From Alphaproteobacteria bacterium (GTDB lineage: Bacteria > Pseudomonadota > Alphaproteobacteria > VGEJ01): 13,341 bases of DNA. The stretch is taken from NCBI GenBank assembly GCA_016869335.1, contig VGEJ01000040.1, forward strand, positions 1 through 13,341. The letters run 5' to 3'. The first letter of the stretch is position 1. Each line of letters opens with the position of its first letter. Below the pieces are notes generated by a model, which saw nothing but the letters and a program-made list of their open reading frames with translations, did not search any database and was not told where the DNA came from. A program made the position numbers and the translations under genes. Shown here piece by piece: positions 1-6,549 of this stretch.

Positions 1-2
1 GC

Positions 3-563
3 AGCCGGCTCCTCATGGTCGGCGCCGGGGCGCTCGCGCCGCACCTGGTGCGCGGCCATCGGGCGGTGCGCCCGCTGCGCGCGGTCAGCATCTGGAACCG
101 CCGGCCCGAGAAGGCGGCGGCCCTGGCGATGTCGCTTCGCGGCGAGGGGATCGCGGCCGATGCGGTGACCGACCTCGAGCCCGCCGCGCGTGCGGCCGAT
201 ATCATCAGCTGCGCGACGCCCAGCCGAACGCCGCTCATCAAGGGCGCCTGGATCAAGCCGGGGACGCATCTCGACCTCGTCGGCGGCTTCACGCCCGAGA
301 TGCGCGAGGCCGATGACGACGTCGTGCGGCGCGCGCGCCTCTACGTGGATACGCGCGCCGGCGCCGCGGCCGAAGCCGGCGACATCGTCGAGCCGGTGAG
401 TCGCGGGGTCATCCCCAAGGATGCCGTGCTTGGCGATCTGTTCGACCTATGCGGCGGGAGGGTGGCGGGGCGGGAGAGTGGAACAGAAATAACGGTGTTC
501 AAGTCGTGCGGGACCGCGATCGAGGATCTGGCGGCGGCCGAGCTCGTCCTCGAGCAGAGCTGA
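3..563 (+). CDS. Ornithine cyclodeaminase / mu-crystallin family protein (5'-truncated by the window edge)
   Basis: The reading frame is open from the first bases, so the gene begins upstream; about 186 C-terminal residues are visible out of the usual 310-330. The visible part starts in the Rossmann fold with the dinucleotide-binding motif LLMVGAGALAPHL. It continues with the family's WNR segment, an ISCATPS stretch, the HLDLVGGF segment and the C-terminal motif FKSCGTAIEDLAAAELV, where most members have SVGTA. Family members are NAD(P)-dependent enzymes. They include ornithine cyclodeaminase (ornithine to proline plus ammonia), alanine dehydrogenase and delta1-pyrroline-2-carboxylate reductase. 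The substrate cannot be assigned because the N-terminal substrate-binding half lies outside the window. The internal ATG at 15 falls within the nucleotide-binding motif and is not a plausible start. pyrF follows on the same strand. Confidence 0.88.
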   Translation, partial: SRLLMVGAGALAPHLVRGHRAVRPLRAVSIWNRRPEKAAALAMSLRGEGIAADAVTDLEPAARAADIISCATPSRTPLIKGAWIKPGTHLDLVGGFTPEMREADDDVVRRARLYVDTRAGAAAEAGDIVEPVSRGVIPKDAVLGDLFDLCGGRVAGRESGTEITVFKSCGTAIEDLAAAELVLEQS

Positions 564-1324
564 GAGGCGGCCGCAAGCCGCAGGGTGGGCCGGTTGCGCA
601 CGAGCCGGCGGCGGGGCGGCGCGCGCCCTCGCCTGCGGCGGCGCGGCTGATCTGCGCGATTGACACCGTCGATCTTGGCGTCGCCCTCCAGCTCGCCCGG
701 TCGCTCCATGGGCTGGTCGGAGCGGTGAAGCTCGGCAAGGAGTTCTTTACCGGGTGCGGGCCCGAGGGGGTCCGTGCCGTCGCCCAGCACGGCACCCCGG
801 TGTTCCTCGACCTCAAGTTCCACGATATTCCGAACACCGTCGCGGGCGCGGTGCGCTCGACGCTGCCGCTACGGCCGTTCATGCTGACGGTCCATGCGCT
901 CGGCGGCGCAGCGATGATGCGTGCCGCCGCGACGGCGGCCCGCGAAGCGGGTGCTGAGCGACCCCTCGTCATCGCCGTGACCGTGCTCACCAGCCTGGGC
1001 GACGTGGATCTGACGGCGCTCGGGCTCATCGGTGGCCCGGCCGGCGCGGCGCGGCGCCTCGCCGCGCTGGCGCGCGAGAGCGGCCTCGATGGCGTGGTCT
1101 GCTCGCCGCTCGAGGCAGCCGATCTGCGTCTGCGGTTCGGGGCCGATTTCCGTCTCGTGGTGCCTGGCATCCGGCCGACGCTGACCGCCGATGACCAGCA
1201 GCGTGTCCAGACGCCGCGTGGGGCGCTCGCGAGCGGCGCCGACTGGCTCGTGATCGGGCGGCCGATCACCGGCGCCCCGGACCCCGTCGCAGCGGCTCGC
1301 TCGATCGCCGCTTCCCTCGGCTAG
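506..1324 (+). CDS. pyrF: Orotidine 5'-phosphate decarboxylase (start uncertain)
   Basis: This enzyme decarboxylates OMP to UMP, the last step of de novo pyrimidine synthesis. The family core runs from the codon at 647 (RLICAID) to the stop. It contains KLGKEFFTGCGPEGV, the catalytic Asp/Lys/Asp motif DLKFHDIPNTV (Asp at 809, Lys at 815, Asp at 824), GVVCSPLEA, the phosphate-binding VVPGIRP and GADWLVIGRPIT. The core is about 225 residues, normal for the short bacterial form. The start is a problem. No ATG, GTG or TTG lies in frame between the upstream stop (563) and the core. The nearest in-frame candidates are GTG 506, which overlaps the upstream gene by 58 bp, and ATG 449, which overlaps by 115 bp. 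CTG 560 is also possible. The residues before 647 do not look like PyrF. The identity is secure; the 5' end is not. Confidence 0.9.
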   Translation: MRDRDRGSGGGRARPRAELRGGRKPQGGPVAHEPAAGRRAPSPAAARLICAIDTVDLGVALQLARSLHGLVGAVKLGKEFFTGCGPEGVRAVAQHGTPVFLDLKFHDIPNTVAGAVRSTLPLRPFMLTVHALGGAAMMRAAATAAREAGAERPLVIAVTVLTSLGDVDLTALGLIGGPAGAARRLAALARESGLDGVVCSPLEAADLRLRFGADFRLVVPGIRPTLTADDQQRVQTPRGALASGADWLVIGRPITGAPDPVAAARSIAASLG

Positions 1325-1341
1325 CCGGGCCGGGCGATCAC

Positions 1342-1758
1342 CTACGGGTTGAGCGCGGGGTTCGCCGCCACCGGCGGACAGTTCGGCCGGCTCAGGATGA
1401 AGGTGAGCGAGCCGATCAGAACCGCGGCGACGGCGACCAACCCGGCCACGGGCAATTCCGTCGTCAGCGCCAGAACCGAGAAGCTCAGAGCCATCATCGC
1501 CGCTGCGGTGAGCTTCGCGCGTAGCGGGATCACACCGTAGCGCCGCCACGCGCGGAGCGGCGGTCCGAGTCGGGCATGCGCGTGCAGCCAGCGGCGAAAG
1601 CGCGGCGAGCTGCGCGAGAAGGCCCAGGCGCCGACGAGCAGAAAGGGCACCGTGGGCATCAGCGGCAGCGCGGCGCCGGCGGCACCGAGCCCGACACACA
1701 GCCAGCCGAGCGCCACGTAACCGTACCAGCCCAGAGGGGCGCGCCTGCGCTTTTTCAT
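1342..1758 (-). CDS. DUF454 / YbaN-family inner membrane protein
   Basis: A 138-residue protein with a basic N-terminus (KKRRR) and family-typical features: a first hydrophobic segment ending in LPLMPTVPF (about residues 31-39), then the signature FSRSSPRFRRWL (47 onward). A cytoplasmic-looking loop with the motif YGVIPLRAK follows, and then two further hydrophobic segments (about 85-102 and 105-124). This matches the DUF454 (YbaN) family of small integral membrane proteins, whose molecular role is not established. The start ATG at 1758 directly precedes the charged N-terminus. The gene converges on pyrF, with 17 bp between the two stop codons. It lies downstream of the RidA gene on the same strand, about 48 bp away, so the two may be co-transcribed. 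Confidence 0.88.
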   Translation of the reverse strand: MKKRRRAPLGWYGYVALGWLCVGLGAAGAALPLMPTVPFLLVGAWAFSRSSPRFRRWLHAHARLGPPLRAWRRYGVIPLRAKLTAAAMMALSFSVLALTTELPVAGLVAVAAVLIGSLTFILSRPNCPPVAANPALNP

Positions 1759-1806
1759 GGCGGCGATCCTGCCACAACGACCTTGCCGAGTCGCTAAGCG
1801 GTGTGG

Positions 1807-2202
1807 CTAATCCACCTTGGCCGCGACGCCCTCGATTTCGAGGAGCCAGCGCGTCTCGCCGAGCTGGCTGATCACCGCGAGCGTGTGCGCCGGCGGGCGC
1901 AACCCGGCGAACGCCTTGGCGTGCGCCTCGAGGTAGGGCTGGATGTACTCCGGGCTCGCAAGGATGCAGTTGATCTTGACGACATCCTCGAGGCCCATGT
2001 TGGCCGCCGCGAGCACGTGAACGAAATTCCTGAATGCAACCGCGCATTGCGCGACGATCCCCTGTGCCATCTCGTCGTCACCGATAATGCCGCCTTGGCC
2101 GGAGATGAACAGAAGCCGCGCACCGGCGGGCACCGCGACACCCTGCTGGTACATATGGCGGTAGGGATGGGGTATCTCGGGCGGATTGATCGCCTGGTTC
2201 AT
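1807..2202 (-). CDS. RidA / YjgF family protein
   Basis: A 131-residue protein of the RidA (YER057c/UK114) family, small trimeric proteins. The best-known members hydrolyse reactive enamine/imine intermediates released by PLP enzymes. Visible family features are LFISGQGG, the helix AFRNFVHVLAAANMGLEDVVKI, YLEAHAKAFAG followed by RPPAHT, and the C-terminal LLEIEGVAA with the conserved Glu. The arginine that binds substrate carboxylate in canonical RidA, usually in a PART/PAR-type motif, is His here (PPAHT). This suggests one of the Rid subgroups without standard deaminase activity. The frame stays open upstream to 2442. ATG 2202 is chosen because it gives the normal family length, has a GAGG ribosome-binding site just upstream and avoids the divergent cyclase gene. 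It is divergently oriented to the cyclase, with 66 bp between the two starts. Confidence 0.88.
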   Translation of the reverse strand: MNQAINPPEIPHPYRHMYQQGVAVPAGARLLFISGQGGIIGDDEMAQGIVAQCAVAFRNFVHVLAAANMGLEDVVKINCILASPEYIQPYLEAHAKAFAGLRPPAHTLAVISQLGETRWLLEIEGVAAKVD

Positions 2203-2268
2203 CGTGTCCTCGCTCGGGCGTCGGGATGGCGCCGTGCCGCCCGCCGCCGCGGCATGTAGGATACCGCC

Positions 2269-3114
2269 ATGGCGGGCGAGCGGACAGCCTGGAGCGCCCT
2301 CGGTGAGTGGCTGCGCGACCTGCCGGCGGCGGTCATGGGCGGTGGCCAATGGCACGCGGTGCTGGTGCTGTTCGCGCTGCTGCTCCTGCGCGTCTGGGAC
2401 CCGGCGCCGCTCGAAGCGCTCCGGCTCAAGACCTTCGACCAAACGCAGGCGCTGTTCCCGATCTCCACCACGATCGGACCGGTGGTGATCGTCGACATCG
2501 ACGAGCGCAGCCTTGCCGCACGGGGGCAGTGGCCGTGGTCGCGCCGCGACATAGCAGCGCTGGTCACGAAGCTCGGGCAGCTCGGCACGATCGCGATCGG
2601 GTTCGATGTCGTGTTCGCCGAACCCGATCGCCTGTCGCCGCTGCGGCTGGCCGAGGCGCTACCGGAGCTCGACGCCGCCTCGCGTGCGCGGCTCGCGGCG
2701 CTCGCCGACAGCGACGTCGCGGTCGCGGCGGCCATCGCGGCTGGGCGCGTCATGCTCGGCGAGGCGCCCAGTCCCGCCGCAAACGACGCGCGCGACAGCG
2801 ACGATCGGCCGCAGCCGGCTATCCGCGGGCGCGACCCGGCACCGTACCTGTTCGCCTTCCCGGCCGTTGCCGCCACCGTCCCGGTATTACGCGCGGCGGC
2901 GGGACGGGGCCTGCTCGCGATCATCCCCGAGCGCGACGGCGTGGTGCGCCGCCTGCCAGCCGTCGCGCGGGTAGGCGACGGCGACGCCATCGTCCCGGTG
3001 TTGCCGATCGAGCTCCTGCGCGTCGCGACCCGGCAGCGTACGTACATCATCAAGTCGGGCGAGCGCGGGCCCGAGGCGATCATCGTGGCGCGGACCGCGA
3101 TCCCGGTGGATTAG
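2269..3114 (+). CDS. CHASE2 sensor domain of a broken adenylate cyclase (N-terminal fragment ended by an in-frame TAG)
   Basis: 281 residues. There is an N-terminal membrane segment (VLVLFALLLLRVW, about residues 28-40), then the start of a CHASE2 extracytoplasmic sensor domain: LKTFDQTQALFP, VVIVDIDERSLAARGQWPWSR and IAIGFDVVFAEPD, followed by FPAVAATVPVL and the GDGVVRRLP-like segment. It ends at TAG 3112-3114, directly after IPVD. The same frame then continues without another stop into TGRVWLRAADHDCRRYVSA, the normal remainder of a CHASE2 domain. So 2269-3114 and 3124-4956 are two parts of one gene, separated only by one stop codon. ATG 2269 is preceded by AGGA at 2258-2261. CHASE2 senses unknown extracellular signals. 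Unless the TAG is misread or read through, this fragment has no output domain. Confidence 0.82.
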   Translation: MAGERTAWSALGEWLRDLPAAVMGGGQWHAVLVLFALLLLRVWDPAPLEALRLKTFDQTQALFPISTTIGPVVIVDIDERSLAARGQWPWSRRDIAALVTKLGQLGTIAIGFDVVFAEPDRLSPLRLAEALPELDAASRARLAALADSDVAVAAAIAAGRVMLGEAPSPAANDARDSDDRPQPAIRGRDPAPYLFAFPAVAATVPVLRAAAGRGLLAIIPERDGVVRRLPAVARVGDGDAIVPVLPIELLRVATRQRTYIIKSGERGPEAIIVARTAIPVD

Positions 3115-3123
3115 ACCGGTCGG

Positions 3124-4956
3124 GTGTGGCTGCGCGCGGCGGACCACGACTGCCGGCGCTATGTCTCGGCGAGCAACGTCCTGGCCGGCACGGTCGCCCT
3201 CGAGCGCGTCGCCCGCAAGCTGGTGCTCATCGGCAGCTCGGCCGCAGGGCTCGGCGACATCCACGCCACGCCGATCGCGCCGGCGCTCCCCGGCGTCGAG
3301 GTGCACGCCCAGCTTCTCGAGGCGATCATCGCGCGCGCCGAACTCAGCCGGCCGAGCGCGGCGCAGCTTTGGGAGTGGCTGGCGACGCTGGCCGTCGGGG
3401 TAATGCTGGTGATCGCGGTGGCGCTGGTCGGACCCCGCTGGTCGCTCGCGGTCGTGGCACTGATGGTGGGCGCTTGCTTCGCGGGCGCCGCCTACGGCCT
3501 CGCCGGCGCCGATCTGCTGCTCGATCCGACCCTGCCGGCCCTGGCGGTGAACGCGGTGTACGGGGCGCTGGTCTACGGCCGCTACGTGCGTGAGGGACGC
3601 GGGTGCCGCGAGATGCGGCGAGCATTCACGCGCTATGTTTCGCCCGATCTCGTGAACGAGATGGTCGCGCATCCCGAGCGCATACGGCTCGGCGGCGAGC
3701 AGCGGGTGATGACATTCCTGTTCTGCGATGTTCGCGGCTTCACCGGCGTTGCCGAGCGATTCAAGGACGATCCGGCGGGGCTGACCCGGCTGATCAATCG
3801 CTTCCTGACGCCGATGACCGAGGCCGTGCTGCGCCATCGCGGCACCGTCGACAAGTACATCGGCGACTCGATCATGGCGTTCTGGAACGCGCCCCTCGCA
3901 GACCCCGAGCACGCCGCGCACGCCTGCAAGACGGCACTCGGGATGTTCCATTCGCTGGCCGTACTGAATGCCGCGTTGCGACGCGAGGCCGGCACCGACG
4001 CGGCGGCCCCGGAAGCCTATCGCCTGGCGCAGCGCTACCGCCTCGGGGTCGGGTTGGAACGCAACCCGGAGAAGGCGATCGAGCTGTTCCGGCGCGAGGC
4101 GGAGCAGGGCTTCGCCAACGCCCAGTACCGACTCGGCAAGGCGTATCGCGATGGCGTCGGCGTCGACCCCGATCCGGCCGAGGCGGCGCGCTGGTTTCGC
4201 GCCGCGGCGGAGCAAGGCTACGGCAAGGCACAGCGCGCGCTCGGCATGCGCTACTGGCGCGACGAGGGCGTGACGGTCGACCCCGTCGAGGCACTCAAGT
4301 GGCTCACGCTGGCCACCTACCAAGGCATCTCGGCGGCTGATGACTCACGCCGCGCGCTGATCAAGGAGCTGAGCCAGTCCGCCTACATCATGGGCGAGCA
4401 ACGCGCGCGCATGTGGCACCCGCAGCATGTCGGCCGCACCGCGCTGCGCCTGGAGATGGGCATCGGCATCAACTCCGGTGCATGCACGGTGGGCAACATG
4501 GGCTCGGACCAGCGCTTCGACTACTCCGTGCTCGGCGATTCGGTGAACCTCGCGGCGCGCCTGGAGTCGCAATCGCGCAACTACGGCGTCGGCGTCATCC
4601 TCAGTGATGATACCTGCGCCCTGGCGGCGGGTTTCGCCACCCTCCCGCTCGATCTGATCGCGGTCCAGGGCAAGCGCGAGGCGGTCCGCGTACACGCCCT
4701 GATCGGTGATCACGATGTGGCGCAGCGTGAGTCGTTCCGCGAACTCGCCGCCCGCCACGAGGCGATGCTGACCGCCTATTTCGCGCAGAACTGGACGGCG
4801 GCGTACGAACTCCTCGCCGCCTGCCGGGCCGCCGCCCGCGCTCGAGGACCTCTACGAGATCTACTGCCGGTGCATCGACCTCTATCGCGAGGATCCGCCC
4901 GGCCCCGTCTGGTACGGCGTGTTCGTGGCACGCGCCAAGTGGCGCGGCAGGCCTAA
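3124..4956 (+). CDS. Rest of CHASE2 plus class III adenylate cyclase domain with an inserted Sel1-repeat domain
   Basis: 610 residues in the same frame as the fragment ending at 3114. Order: C-terminal third of CHASE2 (KLVLIGSSAAGLGDIHATPI, PGVEVHAQLLEAI); three membrane segments (about residues 82-102, 107-128, 133-156); the linker RRAFTRYVSPDLVNEMV; then the cyclase catalytic domain. Metal Asp 202 is in FCDVRGFT and Asp 248 in DKYIGDSIMAF. Adenine-site Lys 244 and Asp 466 (FDYSVLGD) are present, as are transition-state Asn 475 and Arg 479 in VNLAARLE. All catalytic residues remain, predicting ATP to cAMP. Residues 294-401 are three 36-residue Sel1 repeats inserted between the two catalytic halves. 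GTG 3124 is only the first start-like codon after the TAG and has no clear ribosome-binding site. After about 4830 the frame is lost: LEDLYEIYCRCIDLYRED and VWYGVFVA, typical of the family's C-terminus, appear in the next frame (from 4841). The last 40 or so residues in this frame are therefore probably artefactual. Confidence 0.82.
   Translation: MWLRAADHDCRRYVSASNVLAGTVALERVARKLVLIGSSAAGLGDIHATPIAPALPGVEVHAQLLEAIIARAELSRPSAAQLWEWLATLAVGVMLVIAVALVGPRWSLAVVALMVGACFAGAAYGLAGADLLLDPTLPALAVNAVYGALVYGRYVREGRGCREMRRAFTRYVSPDLVNEMVAHPERIRLGGEQRVMTFLFCDVRGFTGVAERFKDDPAGLTRLINRFLTPMTEAVLRHRGTVDKYIGDSIMAFWNAPLADPEHAAHACKTALGMFHSLAVLNAALRREAGTDAAAPEAYRLAQRYRLGVGLERNPEKAIELFRREAEQGFANAQYRLGKAYRDGVGVDPDPAEAARWFRAAAEQGYGKAQRALGMRYWRDEGVTVDPVEALKWLTLATYQGISAADDSRRALIKELSQSAYIMGEQRARMWHPQHVGRTALRLEMGIGINSGACTVGNMGSDQRFDYSVLGDSVNLAARLESQSRNYGVGVILSDDTCALAAGFATLPLDLIAVQGKREAVRVHALIGDHDVAQRESFRELAARHEAMLTAYFAQNWTAAYELLAACRAAARARGPLRDLLPVHRPLSRGSARPRLVRRVRGTRQVARQA
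4003..4326 (+). repeat. Three tandem Sel1-like repeats inside the cyclase domain
   Basis: Three consecutive units of exactly 36 codons: 4003-4110, 4111-4218 and 4219-4326. The protein units end REAEQG, RAAAEQG and LATYQG. They share the Sel1 pattern of A..YRLG..Y..G.GV..DP..A..WF..AAEQG. A capping helix rich in Arg and Ala follows (about 4327-4430), as is usual after Sel1 arrays. Sel1 repeats form alpha-solenoid surfaces for protein-protein contact. The array separates the first half of the nucleotide cyclase fold (ending near 4000) from the second half (restarting at about 4441 with LRLEMGIGINSG). Confidence 0.88.
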
Positions 4957-6353
4957 ACGATCTTTATATCGCTCGCGACGACGGCGTCGCCCTCGGTCAC
5001 GGCAATCACGGTATAGCCCGGATCGGTCCCCGCTGGATCGAACGCCAGCACCGTCCCATCGACGGTGCGGATCGCCGCACCATCCGGGATGCCGGCAATT
5101 GTCAGATCAATTCGCTCCGCCGCGGCGCCGTTCCCGAGGATCGTCACCGCGAGCGGAATTGCGCGGTCCTCCGCCCCCGCTACATCCTGAACGAGAAGGG
5201 TTGGTGCGGCGGCCACCACTCCCACCGCCGTCTCCTCGCTCACCTCGCCCGTCACGGGGAGCACCGGGGGGGGCGTGAGCGGCACCCCGGGCGGCGACGC
5301 GACGAGACCTTGCAGCGCGGACGTCCCCCGCCGGCAACCTCGAGTAGCTCAGGCGCGACAATGAAGCCCGTGGTCACGCCCGCATAGTCCTCAGCCCCGC
5401 CGGCTCCGGGCTCGACCTCACCGAAACTCAGCGTGAAATCAAGCTCATAGAGCGCTTTGAACGGAACACCGAACGCCGCGGCAATGGCCGCCCGCTCCAT
5501 GATCCGCGGCAAGCTCGGCGCGGTGTTGGCATCGGCGATGGCGGTGACTTGGTTCGCCAAGTTGAGGAGCTGGCCGCCGCCGGCGTTGCTGATCAGAACC
5601 TCGCCCGTCACCCCTGGCCGGTCCTCGAGCAAGGCAATGGTGGTGCCGCCGCTGTCACGTGCAGCGCAACCTTGGTGCCGCGCACGCCGCAGATCGCGAC
5701 CGGCGTCACGTTGACCATCGCGTCGGGCGCGCTTTCGGCGATCTCCCCACTAACGAGCGAGAAAGTGCCCTCGAGCAGCGACACCACGCCCTCGCCCCCG
5801 CAGCCCTCGGGGTCATAGATCAGTTCGTCGAGTATGGCCTGGCTGTCCTGCCCGATCGCCAGCGTCGTGCCGTCGGCGAACACGACCAGCACACTGGCGC
5901 CGCTGCCCGTTTCGATGACGTCGCCCTGATAGACGGGGCTGCCGGCGCCGGCACTCTCATGGGTGCCGTCGAGGTGGGTAATCAGCACGGTGCCGTCGGC
6001 GGTCTCGACCGTCCCGATGGGTTGGGCGCCGGCGATCCCCTCTGCCGCCGCCGTCGCGCCAGGGGGCGGCGGGACCGGCGAGCGCGACGACCACGACGCC
6101 GGGCAGCACCGCGGCGCCCACCGCCACATCGGGCGGCGGTGACACCACGAAGTAGCCGCGGACGAGGATCGTCGCCCCGCTCGGGTCGGTAAGGATGAGG
6201 TCGGACCCGGCGCGCTCGAAACTCGCCGCGAGCAGGTTGAATGCAACGGGCAGTGCCAAGCTTCCCGCAGCGCCTACCTCGACGACCAGCGGTGCTGGGC
6301 TGACGACTTCGCTACCGGCCGTGTGCTCGCGCTCGACGTTCCTGACACCCCAT
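4953..6353 (-). pseudogene. FecR-domain secreted / adhesin-like protein, broken by several frameshifts
   Basis: One protein of about 465 residues can be followed across three frames. First part (about 6345-6070): SEVVSPAPLVVEVGAAGSLA, then the beta-rich stretch SFERAGSDLILTDPSGATIL and GYFVVSPPPDVAVGAAVLPG. After a shift near 6062-6076 (about 6070-5658): IGTVETADGTVLITHLDGT, then the FecR core VYQGDVIETGSGASVLVVFA, GTFSLVSGEIA and VTPVAICGVRGTKVAL. After a shift near 5655-5660 (to about 5335): TTIALLEDRPGVTGEVLISN and QLLNLANQVTAI. After a shift near 5315-5335 (to 4953): TPPPVLPVTGEV and a single cadherin/Ig-like unit, LLVQDVAGAEDRAIPLAVTI, ending DIKIV. This order resembles the N-terminus of large alphaproteobacterial secreted proteins, which normally carry more repeats. 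A possible start is ATG 6351-6353, but its frame closes after 13 codons, implying a further shift. The function of an intact protein would be extracellular; no working product is expected from this sequence. Confidence 0.75.
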
Positions 6354-6485
6354 ATTAGCGAGCGTCAACGCCGCACGGGTGTGACGAATTTCATTCCCGC
6401 GCTCGAAAGTCGAAAGGTAACAGGCGCCGCGATTGCATGGCGCTGACAGAGGCCATATTGTCGTTAACACCCGCTTAAGAAGCCG

Positions 6486-6514
6486 TTGACAGGGCAGGCG
6501 GCGCGCCATAAGCC
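6486..6514 (+). promoter_or_regulatory. Possible sigma70-type promoter for the PLP/flavoprotein/M81 cassette
   Basis: TTGACA at 6486-6491 is followed 15-17 bp later by the weak -10 candidate CATAAG/TAAGCC (6507-6514). It lies in a 196-bp interval (6354-6549) that is less GC-rich than its surroundings and separates the FecR gene from the divergent cassette. The -35 is a perfect match and the -10 is poor, so this is only a suggestion. I see no clear operator or riboswitch in this interval. Confidence 0.3.
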
Positions 6515-6549
6515 TGCGCGAGGGCGTGGGGCCGAAGGAAGCGCGGGCA

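Noticed and set aside
2203..2442. N-terminal extension of the RidA frame upstream to 2442
   Set aside because: It overlaps the start of the cyclase gene on the opposite strand, has no RidA similarity, and the internal ATG at 2202 has a ribosome-binding site and gives the normal family length.
3112..3114. Programmed reading of the TAG as pyrrolysine
   Set aside because: The host gene is a CHASE2 cyclase, not a methylamine methyltransferase, and no pyrrolysine machinery is in the window. A simple nonsense change or sequence error explains it better.
4919..5278. A separate small plus-strand gene beginning at 4919
   Set aside because: Its first residues (VFVARAKW) are the frame-shifted tail of the cyclase, and the remainder is Arg/Pro/Ser-rich sequence opposite the FecR gene.
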